This document shows, one piece after another, positions 10,900-21,660 of a stretch of DNA of 64,000 bases (positions are counted from its first letter, which is position 1; each line of letters begins with the position of its first letter). The stretch covers positions 36,597,501-36,661,500 of the forward strand of contig NC_134109.1 of assembly GCF_040939455.1 (NCBI RefSeq), in the 5' to 3' direction. The notes below the pieces were generated by a model that was given only the letters and a program-made list of their open reading frames with translations, was not told the origin of the DNA and did no database searches. This stretch comes from Microcebus murinus. Taxonomy: Eukaryota; Chordata; Mammalia; Primates; Cheirogaleidae. The translations under genes and the position numbers were made by a program.

Positions 10900-13312
10900 T
10901 TTTAAACACTTCTTCTATTAAGTCTTCCCTTTTGAGGACTGCACTTTGGAATCTGAGTGGAGACTGTGTCAACTTAGCCCATTCTTCTTTTTAATCTTCC
11001 ACTGTGACTCGCTTTCAAACTATGCCCTGCTCTTACTAACCCTTACTGTTTTTTCAGCAGGTCAGGCACATACCCAGCATCCCTTTGCACAAGTCTTTCA
11101 AACCCTGGGCACACTAACTAATCAATCTAATTTCTGGTTATGCCAATATCTAGATCATGCAGAGGAACCTGAACTCATTTTGTTTCTGCCAATATGAGTG
11201 CCTGGTGGAACCAGTCCAGAAGATGGATGTTTGACAAGATGTGGCATCCACAACCAGGGAAAATCACCATGCTGCTTCTCCTGTTGGTGAGGCAACTGGA
11301 CACAGAAAACCTTTGCGGAAGCTCAGGAACTGTCTTTTGCTTAGCAAAGTGACTAGAAAGAATTTTTATCTTTCCTGGGTGATATACTAGGACAGTACTG
11401 AGATCAAACCTTATGGTTTGATTCCACAGATGACATTCTCACACCTCTTAGATGATGCTGACACTAATCTTCATGGTGTCAATGGTTGTCCAATCACCAG
11501 ATGTTATGGATGGCTCATAAGCCAGACCTCTGCACCTTGGGTAGCTCACTTGCTCCCTTGTTTAGTTGCCAGACACTAAAGAGTACATATGGACAGACCA
11601 AAAATCTGGACTGACTTGGTTAGGTGAAAAAACCAAGCACTATAACTGCCAGAACCAGAAAAATGGCTTCTTAAAAAAAATTCAGCATATTATGGGGGTA
11701 CAAATGTTAAGGTTACATATATTGCCCATGACCTCCCTCCCCCCTCAAGTCAGAGCTTCAAGTGTAACCATCCCCCAAACGTTGCACATCTCACTCATTA
11801 TGTTTGTATATACCCCTCCCCTCCTGCCCCCTCCCACCTGCCTGACACCTGATAAATGTTATTCCTATATGGCCACTTAGGTGTTGATCCATCAATACCA
11901 ATTCGCTGGTGAGTACATGAGGTGCTTGTTTTTCCATTCTTGAGATTATTTACTTAGTAGAATGGGTTCCAGCTGTATCCAGGAAAATACAAGAGGTGCT
12001 ATATCACCATTGTTTCTTAAAGCTGAGTAGTACTCCACGGTATACATATACCACATTTTATTAATCCACTCATGTATTGATGGGCACTTGGGTTGTTTCC
12101 ACAACTTTGCAATTGTGAATTGTGCTGCTATAAACATTTGAGTGCAGGCGTCTCTTTTATCTCCAGTAAGAATGGCCTTTATCAAAAAGTCCCCAAACAA
12201 TAAATGTTGGCGTGGATGCAGAGAGAGAGGAACACTCCTACACTGCTGGTGGGACTGCAAACTAGTTCAACCTCTGTGGAAAGCAATATGGAGATACCTT
12301 AAAGCGATACAAGTAGATCTACTATTTGATCCAGCAATTCTACTACTGGGCATCTACCCAAAAGATCAAATGACACTCTACAAAAAAAAAAAAAAATGGC
12401 CTTTTATATCAGATATTTCACAACCTGTTCTATCCCCACAGATTGTCAGGGACATGTGCAAACTGGAGATGTAAAAATGCCAATGAGAAAGAAGGCGGAC
12501 AGCACACTCCAGACTGTGAGTTCACAGGTTCCAGCCTGAACTCATCTGTAAGTAACATTGGCCTTCTTATTTTGTGTGGTAATGAAGTGTATAAGTAGTT
12601 CTCACCTCAATGGCCAGGACGCTATGGACTTGGTTATCTGACACCCTCTGTTACCAGGTACTCCACTTTAAATCCCAGCCCAACTACAAACCTGGGCTCT
12701 TTCATTCATAAGGTGGTACCACACAAACGTACTAGATGTGATGTTATTAAAAACTCACTTGTATATCACAATTCTCAGTTCTTTTTGATGCCCAGGACTC
12801 TTCTCCTGGTGTTTGGAACTCATGAGGTTGAAAAGGCAGTCTTGAATCTCTCCATGGGAGTGGAATGAGAGTTCACTATCACTATGCCAGCATGGGGAGC
12901 ACTTCCGTTAGAAGTCAACAGTCTAGCCTCTGTTGTATTTTCAAAACTGCCACATCCTCGATGCCCTGAGAGCCCAACAGGGAGGAGCTTGCACAATTAT
13001 TGGTGAAAAAATGCTGTTTCTATATAAACCACTGAGGGCAAGTAGAGACTAATCTACACCTCTTAAAAGACAAGATTATACTCTTCATAGGTTTAATGAA
13101 GACCTATTCACAAGAATGGGAGAGTGGTTTAATGGGGTGTAGGGAAACATGCTTAGATCTGATTTTTAGTTATTTATTCTCACTCTAATCTATGTTATTG
13201 TCTCCCTTTTCAGATCTCTTGTTACTTGACTACTAACCAGATCTCACTCTCCATAGCCACTGACTCAGCTTTTAGTGTGTGAAACTTCTAGGGAAGTTCC
13301 AGACAGGGGCAA
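10900..13312 (+). pseudogene. env: retroviral env remnant, surface and transmembrane regions
   Basis: Scattered env-like stretches run from about 10.95 kb. Surface-subunit-like sequence lies on both sides of the L1 insertion (around 11.2-11.6 and 12.45-12.7 kb). The transmembrane-subunit ectodomain is recognisable at about 12.93-13.14 kb, including a disrupted cysteine-loop motif of the class I type, followed by a hydrophobic membrane-anchor-like stretch to about 13.25 kb. Stops and frameshifts are present throughout, so no product is expected. Confidence 0.65.
11674..12391. mobile_element. 5'-inverted (twin-primed) L1 inserted in the retrovirus
   Basis: The left part (about 11680-12158) is the L1 3' end in minus orientation, including the CAGCATATTATGGGGGTAC end. 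The right part (about 12160-12391) is the end of L1 ORF2 in plus orientation, recognisable in translation. In element order the plus part ends at CTCTAC plus an A run, exactly where the minus part begins. Imperfect flanking duplications AAAAATGGCTTCTTA (11659-11673) and AAAAATGGCCTTTTAT (12392-12407) bracket it. This is the signature of twin priming. Confidence 0.65.
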
Positions 13313-13922
13313 TGAGAGAGCTCAGGAAACTTCACCCCAGAATATGACTCCTTGGTATAAAGAGTATTTTGAATTATAGATCAACAGGTATTGGAAGGGG
13401 CTTTCCTTCTATCTGCACAAACCAGACAGACCCATCAAAAAGAACAATTGACTTCCCTTCCCCTCCCTGTTTTCTCAATATTGCAGGAAAAAAGATCAAG
13501 AATGCAACTAGACCTGGCCCAAATCATTTTTTAAATATATATTTTGTTTTTTGTATTATTTTTTTCCTGAGGTGTATCCTTCAGACCAAATCATTTTAAA
13601 CATAATACCTGTCTCTCAGGTTCATCTACAAGTCAATCTGTTTCCAGATTCCAATCCTTTCATTCTCCCAAGTATCTGTTCATCCTATCTAGCAACCATT
13701 TGTTGCCCTTAAACAGAATTATCTATATTCCTCTTATCTCTCTTCCCTCTAACAGGAGGGTATATAAATTTCTAGACCTTCTTGGGATATTAGGTAATCA
13801 CTCTGCCATTCTCCCCGTGTATACAATAAATAAACCTCTTTCTTTTATTAATCTGCCTTAATCGTGAGTTGATCTTTCAGTCAACTTCTGGGGGAAGGGG
13901 AAGCTTCTCCCTCACCCCCACA
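13313..13922 (+). mobile_element. 3' LTR of the class I endogenous retrovirus
   Basis: The region after the env remnant begins with a TG following a purine-rich stretch (GACAGGGGCAA) and ends CCCCCACA at 13922. It contains an AATAAA poly(A) signal at 13825-13830 followed by a T-rich stretch, as in LTR R/U5. The start is uncertain by tens of bases. No paired 5' LTR is present for dating. Confidence 0.6.
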
Positions 13923-15349
13923 TATCTCAAAAGGGTACTAAGATTCAAAGGGAAGTAATATAAAATCATGATACTCAATTTTTCAGTCCTATACCCTATT
14001 TATAGAAAGATTTTTTAATTGAAATTCCACTAGAAATACCCATCTTCTCTAATGTCAATCAGGAAGTATTGCATTTTTGTATTCAAAAAGTGCATTTCAA
14101 ATCCACTGTAACTCTTCATTTGGAAAATTTTCAAACAGGTTTGACAACTCTGTTTCCAAATTTCAGAGTACTTTACTTGAGTTTTTATAGGTGACAAATA
14201 TATAATTTTCAGCAAAAAAACACCCCACAGAATGGTAGAAACATTTCCAAATATATGTTTTCAAATTATACATGCTTTTGCTAAGCAATTACTTTTCCAT
14301 TCATTGTTAATAAGTCACTGTTACCTTGATAGCGTTCTTCTTTCTTTTCCCCAAAATATCTGCCAATATTGCATATACCTGAGAGCCACTTGTCAGCACA
14401 GGAAAGGTCAGGAAATATGAAACACTTTTCTCTTTTGTAAAAGGAAATTGTGTAACTAATTTTCACTTTGGCAGCTCTTATAAGTATTTTGCCACAAAAT
14501 ACCAACAAACCTACTTGTAAGAAAAAATTTTTGGTCCACTCTACAGATTGTTGAAAAGTATTGAGTATTGTAAAGAGGCTACACTAAAAAAAAAAAAAAA
14601 ATTTTTTTTAGAGACAGCATCTTACTATATTGCCCAGGCTGGCCTCGAACTCCTGAACTCAAGTGATCCTTCTACCTCAGCCTCCTGAGTAGTACTGAGA
14701 CTGTAGTAGGCATGTGCCACCATACTTGGCTAAATTTTTAAAGTCTTGTTTTTATTAAAATAACTAGATCAATGATATAGAAGTTTGTGCAGTTTGGCTC
14801 CAACTTTTTTGTTAGAATAAGTTGTCAATAAAAGAATCCAATGATTTGATTTCACATATGTTATTAGTGTTGTAACTGTATTCCAGAAATTCATTCTAGT
14901 GAAGTCAGTTGCTTCACTAAAAAAAAAAAAAAATCAGTTTTATTTTCCTATGAAAAATTGTTTTTATCAAAGAAGTAATTTATTACCAAAAACATAACCT
15001 CCCTGGGATAGCTTTCTTTTAATGGCTTACTAAAAAAAATAGTTCTTCCTTATCAACTCAGAATTTAGGAAGTAACATAAGTTGAGACATATTAGAAATG
15101 CTCCAATTTTCATTCAAATAAATAGGAACTGCCTGCACTAATGTGTTCTAAGACTTGTTTCTTTAACTTTCTGCAATATTTTCTATGCAGATTCCCTCTA
15201 GTATATGTTAATTAAAGAAAGTGTTTGAGTTTGTCTCTTTTTTAAAATTCTGTAAATTATCTTAGCTATTTTAACTGCAGCAGGACAGAAATATTTCCCC
15301 AGTGGTGTATAAGTCGGTTTCTTCTTAGTTGTTGCTATTTCTTTTTTTT
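13923..15349. other. intergenic sequence around one Alu arm
   Basis: Apart from the Alu arm at 14596-14745 and two A tracts (14586 and 14919 areas), I see no repeat or gene. Confidence 0.4.
14596..14745 (-). mobile_element. Alu arm (monomer-like)
   Basis: AGAGACAGCATCTTACTATA to ACCATACTTGGCTAA, one arm only. Confidence 0.75.
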
Positions 15350-15407
15350 TTTTTAGTTTTATTTTTTATTTATTTATTTATTTTTTATTTTGGCATATTA
15401 TGGGGTA

Positions 15408-15447
<40 letters not shown>

Positions 15448-15890
15448 AGACAGAGTCTCACTTTGTTGCCCGGGCTAGAGTGAGTGCCGTGGCGTCAGCC
15501 TAGCTCACAGCAACCTCAAACTCCTGGGCTCCAGTGATCCTTCTGCCTCAGCCTCCCGGGTAGCTGGGACTACAGGCATGCGCCACCATGCCCGGCTAAT
15601 TTTTTTATATATATATCAGTTGGCCAATTAATTTCTTTCTATTTATAGTAGAGACGGGGTCTCGCTCAGGCTGGTTTTGAACTCCTGACCTTGAGCAATC
15701 CGCCCGCCTCGGCCTCCCAAGAGCTAGGATTACAGGCGTGAGCCACAGCGCCCGGCCGAGGGTACAGATTTTAAGGTTTCAATAAATGACCATTCCCCCC
15801 CTCCCCCCAAAAGTCTGAGTCTCCATCATGACCACCCCCCAGATGGTGCACATCTCACTCATTATGTATGTATATACCCACCCCCCTCCC
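15350..15890 (-). mobile_element. young L1 3' end split by an Alu
   Basis: The tail and GGCATATTATGGGGTACAG lie left of the Alu at 15416-15757. Right of it the element continues with TTTAAGGTTTCAATAAATG, the C-rich block and CACATCTCACTCATTATG to about 15890. Confidence 0.85.
15416..15757 (-). mobile_element. young full-length Alu inside an L1
   Basis: Long T tail, then a CpG-rich Alu ending GAGCCACAGCGCCCGGCC. GGGTACAGATTTT duplications flank it at 15403-15415 and 15760-15772. Confidence 0.95.
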
Positions 15891-16479
15891 AGTTGTTGCT
15901 ATTTCTTAAGTGGAATCTGGGCAGGACATCAACACTTATTTTGTGAAGTTAGTTTAGTTAAAGTTGGTTGTTATAATTGGTCAATCTTTTACTTAACCAT
16001 TGTACAATGTGTCCTAAAATGCTGAAAATTAACAAACAAGTTAGGATAATGTGGAATTCTTGCTCTTGCCCCTGATACAGCCACCTTATGTGACCATGTG
16101 CCCTTCAGACTGGAGACCCAAGTGTCAATCCACATACTAAATATTAATAAGAAATAATTTCCTGCTTTTAGATTTAAAAAAGAAATTTAAATAGAACTTC
16201 TAATATTTTATTCCTGAGCTTCAGTGAGTCACCCTGCAAACTTCATTCTGGAGATCACTATACCAGTCATTATGCCTGAGAAGCACAGGCCTATAGAACA
16301 TGTAAAACAGGGAAAGCTGGTCTTCTACATCCTTCTGTTTCCCCTTTCAGCATCTTTTTCTTTATGTGGGCACTCTGTCCCTTATTTTCCTAATAAATTC
16401 ATATCATACATATTTTCAGGCTTGCCAGAATCTCCCATTTACAGAGCTGTCTTCCTACAAAAGTTTCTCCAAATCAGTA
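15891..16479. other. unassigned intergenic stretch
   Basis: A 93-codon plus frame at 16224-16505 runs into an old L1 and has no recognisable domain. Confidence 0.4.
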
Positions 16480-17110
16480 AAACCAACAATAGACTAGAGA
16501 AATGAGCATGAAATAGTTCATTGAAATAGAAAAACAATTATAATAATAGAAATGCAAATCAAAACTATAATGCAATAGCATTTTTTCATTTATCAGATGA
16601 AAAAGATAAAATAATTCTATAATACATTGTGTTGGATAGAGTTGGCAGGTCAAGTTTGGTAGTAGCTATCAATATGTAAGATGCACATCTCTTTGACTTA
16701 ACTATGTTTCTAATAACTTGTGAAGCTATATACTTGCATATTGTGTATGTGCATGCATAAAGATGCATGAACCAGGGTATTTATTTCATCATTGTTTGTA
16801 GTAAGAGAAGATTAAATAATTATGCTATATCCACAATAAGCAACATAGCACTATAAAAGAATGTATGCATTGTGTGTGTGTGTGTGTGTACACACATATA
16901 TAAACCCATCTCTAAGGTATATTGTTAACTGAAGAAAAGCAAAGTACAAAACAGATTATTGTGTGCCACATGCTAGTACAAGCACAAAATATTCTTAGCA
17001 GGAAAGATAAGAAACTGGCGGTGCTGGTTGTCCCCTGCAGGGGAATCTGGGTAGCTGAGGGATAGGGGTAGAGAGGAATTTTCTTTTAACATGCCCCTAT
17101 TGAACCATGT
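16480..17110 (+). mobile_element. ancient L1 ORF2 end and 3' region
   Basis: GAAATGCAAATCAAAACTA, TTGTTTGTAGTAAGAGAAGA and AGGTATATTGTTAACTGAA are diverged versions of the L1M ORF2 3' region in plus orientation. A short (TG)n lies inside. Confidence 0.6.
16870..16889 (+). repeat. short (TG)n microsatellite
   Basis: About ten TG units inside an ancient L1. Confidence 0.9.
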
Positions 17111-17272
17111 GTTTACAGTCCTTTTTAAAATTTTTTTAAGAAGTCATTTAAAAAAATAACTGACAAATGTTCCCACACACTTTCTATTAGCTCTCACTGG
17201 TGCTGGGAACGGGGGTAGTTACCTAACAAATAAACACTATTGGACGGTTAAATCACTGATTATAGTCTAGAA

Positions 17273-17912
17273 AAGGGGTTCTCAAAATATGGACCAAAGA
17301 CCCCTGGGGGTCCCCAATACCCATGCAAGGAGTCTGAAAATTCCTCCCTTTTCCTACTCCATATCGGTCTGAAGCCAGATTTTCTTCAAATACTTAAATC
17401 AAATAACATATCACAATAGATTGAAGGCAGAGGAAGAGAAGAGAATCCTGGTTTCTTCTACCTGCCAGACATTAAGGGGACTTGCACAGAACAACTATTC
17501 TTCCTACCTATTTTTCTTAGTTTCAGAAAATATATATTTTTCATAAAATGTTTATGTTAACATGTAATAGGTTTAATATCATTACTTAAACATGGGTAAA
17601 TAATTTAAAATTGTTTTAATGTCTAATATAGTAAGACATAACCCACATATCAGCATCAGAAATTTCTGTAAAAAAAATAAAAAATAAAAAAGAAGAAAAA
17701 GTTAAAAAAAAAAAGATATGACCCATATAAACAAAAGCTCTTTGGGGGTCCTCAATAATTTTTAAGAGCGTAGCGGGGTCTTAAGACCAAAAAGTTTAAG
17801 AATCACTGGGGGGGGGTATGGGCAATGTATGTAACCTTAACACTTGTACCCACATAATACGCTAAAAAAAATAATAAGTAAATAAAAATAAAACATAAAA
17901 AAAAAATCACTG
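17273..17912 (+). mobile_element. hAT-Charlie-type MITE with 8-bp duplications
   Basis: The element starts AAGGGGTTCTCAAAAT and its right end is the inverse of CAGTGATTCTTAAACT, diverged copies of the Charlie consensus end. Flanking 8-bp duplications GTCTAGAA are perfect (17265-17272 and 17913-17920). No transposase is present. A young L1 3' end has inserted at its extreme right end. Confidence 0.8.
17810..17904 (+). mobile_element. 5'-truncated L1 3' end inside the hAT MITE
   Basis: The segment runs from a G tract through GTAACCTTAACACTTGTACC and ends with an A-rich tail, the plus-strand 3' UTR of the young L1 seen elsewhere here. AATCACTGG duplications at 17801-17809 and 17905-17913 flank it; these bases are also the last bases of the MITE. 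Confidence 0.8.
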
Positions 17913-17989
17913 GTCTAGAACACTCTCTCCCAACATTATCATGTTTCATCTTGTACATGGAGATCTGTGAACCTGTATTACTCCTTCTA

Positions 17990-18085
17990 CTTGAAAAGAG
18001 GAACTCTTTGTATTCACTGTAGTGCTTAGCAGTGCTTTGCATATTATACAAGTGCAATGAATATTTGCTGAATTAAAAAAATGAA
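17990..18085 (+). mobile_element. L2 3' end, eroded
   Basis: AGTGCTTAGCAGTGCTTTGC followed by AATGAATATTTGCTGAATTA resembles the L2 terminus. Confidence 0.5.
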
Positions 18086-18784
18086 TGTTGCACTCTCAGT
18101 TTTCTTCCAAATCTTCTCTCCCTTTCAAATTATCTTTGCTTTACTCTGCTGCTCTTTATAGGTAGCAATTCACTCATCTTTTGCTTTTCACTGCTAATAC
18201 TTCTGAGATGCATAGTCTTCGCTTAACTCTAAGCCAAGTGTGACTAATCCAGTGTGGAGAGTTCCGGAAGGAAACAGGCCAGGAATTCAGTTTTGCATTC
18301 TGCCAACTTACTAACATCCCTCAAGTGTTGGCATATAATCATGTTATTCTTGCTCAAAGCGTACAGAGTCCCTGTTCACCACCTCATGTAGAAAAGCATC
18401 TGCCTGTGTACACACTCACATGTTTATTCCTCCTACCAGCCTTATCTCCCATTGACCCAACAACACCCCTGCACTGTAGTCAGGCTGACTGCCTCGCTGG
18501 TTCCCATAAGCTCTTTCCCAGGGATGCACTATTTGCATGGGCCACTGCCACCACCTCGCTGTTACCCATCCCCGGTTCATCCCCCATGCATCCCCCCCAG
18601 AGACTCCATTAAATCTTCTAGAACTACCTTTTCTTTCTTCCCACACCATATAGCAAACCTGTTCCTGGATGGAGGTGTCAGGCTCTGGGCTAGAGATTGG
18701 TGATAAAGGGTCAAATCACACACAGTCCCTGTCCTCTACAGGAATGTACCCAGTGGGGGAGACAGACATGACCACAATGAATGG
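18086..18784. other. unassigned C-rich stretch, possibly eroded L2
   Basis: Phrases such as CTCACATGTTTATTCCTCC are loosely L2-like. Overlapping frames on both strands (18325-18703) are likely shadows. Confidence 0.3.
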
Positions 18785-18970
18785 TATGTTCCAAGCATTT
18801 TAAATGCCATGTTTCAAGCATTTTAAATGCTTTAGCTCACGTAATCCTCAAAAACAACCTAATTAGATCGGTGGTCCTATTGCCCCTAAGAAATCAAGTG
18901 ACTGAATGCTGAGTGGATACATAGCCTGCCCTGTTACATATCTAGGAAGTGTCAGAGTCTTTAGGACCCT
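18785..18970 (-). mobile_element. MIR-like SINE
   Basis: TTTAGCTCACGTAATCCTCA and the following ACCTAATTAGATCGGTGG pattern fit a MIR. A 16-bp direct repeat (CAAGCATTTTAAATGC) lies at its left edge at 18792 and 18815. Confidence 0.5.
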
Positions 18971-18985
18971 GGAGCTAGGGTTCTT

Positions 18986-19074
18986 TTTTTTTTTTCTTTT
19001 TTTTATTTCAGCATATTATGGGGGTACAGATTTTAAGGTTTCAATAAATGCCCATTTCCCCCTCTCCCCCCAAA
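18986..19074 (-). mobile_element. very short L1 insertion with perfect 16-bp target duplication
   Basis: A T-rich tail is followed by CAGCATATTATGGGGGTAC and the next roughly 50 bases of the minus-strand L1 3' UTR, about 89 bases in all. TGGAGCTAGGGTTCTT occurs perfectly on both sides (18970-18985 and 19075-19090). This is an extreme 5' truncation. Confidence 0.9.
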
Positions 19075-19106
19075 TGGAGCTAGGGTTCTTAGTCTATCTT
19101 ATAATG

Positions 19107-19434
19107 TGTCGCGCCCGCATCGCCAGCAAGGAAGACGCGGCAACTGGAGTTCTTCTGACAGTGCTTTAATGGGGTTCCCTTTAGACTTACATGATGCGGA
19201 AGACCCAGCCCGGCAGCACGCAGGCTACTATATACCCTAGAAGCACAACCCCTAAACTGGGATAGGCCGCTCAGCTGTCGAGCCGCCAAAGCATTGGTCC
19301 ATAGTAGGATCCTTCATTTGCATGCTTGCGCCACAGGGTAACCGACAATTGCGCGTGCGCTGAACTTGTTTACTGCTCTAGGCAAAGCCGGAAACAGGCG
19401 CCATCTTGTAATGGCGTTGACACCGCGCCCCACA
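19107..19434 (-). mobile_element. CpG-rich solo LTR with perfect 6-bp target duplications
   Basis: On the minus strand the 328-bp element begins TGTGGGGCGCGG and ends GCGCGACA, giving the TG...CA ends of an LTR. It is flanked by ATAATG at 19101-19106 and 19435-19440. Minus-strand signals in correct order are a YY1-like AAGATGGC near the 5' end, a CCAAT box, a TATA box (GGGTATATAG, plus 19229-19238) and ATTAAA (plus 19165-19170). A 6-bp duplication and short LTR suggest a class II, betaretrovirus-like ERV (inference). The dense surviving CpGs and perfect duplication suggest a young insertion reduced to a solo LTR by recombination. Confidence 0.85.
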
Positions 19435-19689
19435 ATAATGCTTCCTGACTGAAATAGAATCAGAACATAATGGGCAAACTGATTGGGGAGTAAGGGAGAA
19501 AAAGCCTCTTTTTCTCGGAGGAGGGTGAGGGCAGGACTGGTAAGTGAAAGTTTCATCTTGTCCTTCTGTACAGCCACAGGGAGTAAAAAAACCCCAACCA
19601 AACAAGCCAGCATTATCAAGGGCATGGAGCTATGAATGGGAGAGAAACTTGGGCAACATATTGCTCTTTCTTTTGGATTCCCATAGAAG

Positions 19690-19860
19690 AGGTCATTGTC
19701 CATGCTTTTATTTAAGCATCAAATTTATTGAACTACACTTAGTTTGTATGCATCTGTTTCTACCATTAGACAGTTCATTGAGGATGGGGAAGATGTCTTA
19801 TTCATCTTTCTATACCCACTAGCACATAGTAGGTGCTCAATACGTGTCCTTAAAGGAACG
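19690..19860 (+). mobile_element. L2 3' end
   Basis: CATTGAGGATGGGGAAGATG, then ACCCACTAGCACATAGTAGG and TGCTCAATACGTG match the L2 tail. Confidence 0.65.
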
Positions 19861-21200
19861 ATTGATTGGTGTGCAAACTGGGGAGAGAGGGTTGACAGGT
19901 GAGATCAGGCTGAGGCCTGGTTTTAAAGAGCATGAGATGGCAATTTAAGCCTTATTATGGTGGCAAAAGGGAACAGGGAAGCTAGAAAGGTTTTTTTATT
20001 AATATTAATTTTTTCCCAAAGTAATACTATGTTTGTAGTTTTAAAAAGACATGAAAGGCTTTATAAGCAGTTCCCTGCTCAGCCTGTCTCCAGTCCCCAA
20101 TTATGTTCTCCACGCAACCTTCCTCCAGCCTTTTAGCTGTTTGCCTGAATTTATAGCCATATTTCTAAACACTGTTCTGATAGAGGAATATTTGACTTAT
20201 TAATTTTAGATACTGAATTCCCATCATAGTGTAGGAGGACTTTTCTGCCATGACCACCACCCCCATTATCGTGGATGCTTTTTAGATCTTCTCTGTAGGC
20301 CTAGCATGCTGACATTTCACAGTACGTACCTTAGTGTGTGTTCTCACTTATTGTTTTGGGTACACAGTAGAGACTCATGTCCTGTTCTTGGACATGTTCT
20401 TGTATTATTTGATAAATACCTCTCCTCTGTTTTCTCTCTTTTTTCTGGACATAATAATAATTGGACTTTCTGAATTGATTCTCTCTTTAAAAATGTTTTT
20501 TCTTCTAACTTCCATCTCTTTGCTCTTTGTACTTCTTTCTGTGAGATATTTTTTCATTTCTGTGAGCTCTTTCTTATTAACTGACATATACTAATATATA
20601 TGCTATATATTAATGTCAGGTTTTTTCTTGTTAACTGAGATTATAGTATACATAATTACATGTAATCAATATATTATATCAGTTAATAAAGCTTGTTATA
20701 TAATATATGTATTATATAACATACATACATATACACATAATTCTGTTATTCTTTTGGGGATGCAAACTCTTATCTTTATGAGTATAATAATAATTACTCC
20801 AAAGTTTTCTCTATATTGGCCCTATTTTCTGCATGTCCTTTTTCTCTATTTATTTGTTTTATGTTGGAGGTTTTTCTCAAATGTTTGGAATCTTTGGCTG
20901 GCTGTTCATTTTTAGAAGTAATGATCTGTGAAATGGGAGAGGGGAATTGGGAGTCCAGCCACTTTTCAGTATAGACTTTTGGTCTAATGCCATCTTGTGG
21001 ATTTGGTGCCTATAAATACTGAGCCTCTGAGGCGTTTTTTGGGGCTAATTACCTTGCTTCTCATGAGCATCTGAGTTTTGTTCCTTAAATTGTTACAGTC
21101 TCAACCCTGCTAAATAACCACTCTTACATCCAATTTCCATCTTCTGTAAATCTATTAAAATCTCTTTTCTCATTTGCTTTGTTCTTTTGAGTTATTAACT
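19861..21200. other. intergenic sequence, partly old LINE-like
   Basis: TATGTTGGAGGTTTTTCTC, AATCTTTGGCTGGCTGTTC and GCCATCTTGTGGATTTGGTG at 20.86-21.02 kb are familiar old LINE phrases, family uncertain. The rest is unassigned. Confidence 0.3.
20579..20730 (+). repeat. AT-rich stretch with imperfect palindrome
   Basis: CTGACATATACTAATATATA faces TATATATTAATGTCAGG across a short centre, followed by more TATATA-rich sequence. Cruciform potential only. Confidence 0.5.
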
Positions 21201-21202
21201 TT

Positions 21203-21500
21203 TTTTTGGAGACAGAATGTTGCTTTGTCACCCTGGCTAAAGTACAGTGGTGTCATCATAGCTCACTATAACCTCAAATTCCTGGGCTCAAGGGATCTTC
21301 CTGCCTCAGCCTCCTAAGTAGCTGGGACTACAGTGGAACGACAGGTGTGTACCACCATGCCTGCCTAAATTTTCTATTTTTTGTAGAGACGGGGTCTCAC
21401 TCTTGCTTAGGCTGGTCTTGAACTCCTGACCTCAAGTGATTCTTCTACCTTGGCCTCTCAGAGTGCTAGGATTATAAGCATGAGACAATGCACTGGGCTG
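21203..21500 (-). mobile_element. Alu, older
   Basis: TTTTTTTGGAGACAGAATG to TAAGCATGAGACAATGCACTG. Confidence 0.9.
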
Positions 21501-21524
21501 TGGCTTATTAACTTTTTAAAAATT

Positions 21525-21660
21525 TAAAGCTGAGCGTGGTTGTACATACCTGTAGTCTCTGCTACTTGGGAGGCTGAGAAGGTTAGATTGCTTGAGCCTA
21601 GGGGTTCAAGACATGCCTAAGTAACAAAGTGAGGCTCCTCGTCTCTAAAAAAAATGAAAA
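21525..21660 (+). mobile_element. Alu arm
   Basis: GCTGAGCGTGGTTGTACATA to CCTCGTCTCTAAAAAAAA in plus orientation, 25 bases from an oppositely oriented Alu. Confidence 0.8.

Larger units (their letters stand above)
9100..13922 (+). mobile_element. 5'-truncated class I endogenous retrovirus
   Basis: The segment contains, in order and on the plus strand, remnants of RNase H, integrase, env surface and transmembrane parts, and a 3' LTR, which is the gammaretrovirus-like order. The 5' LTR, gag and most of pol are missing; the left side abuts a minus-strand Alu (8758-9087) and an older L1 tail. Frames are broken by many stops and shifts and by an L1 insertion at 11674-12391. It is an old, non-functional provirus. 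Confidence 0.85.

Noticed and set aside
12142..12474. 110-codon plus-strand frame
   Set aside because: It is the L1 ORF2 end inside the twin-primed insertion, read through into retroviral sequence.
19314..19703. 129-codon minus-strand frame
   Set aside because: It runs through the solo LTR and its flank; LTR sequence explains the CpG-rich open stretch.
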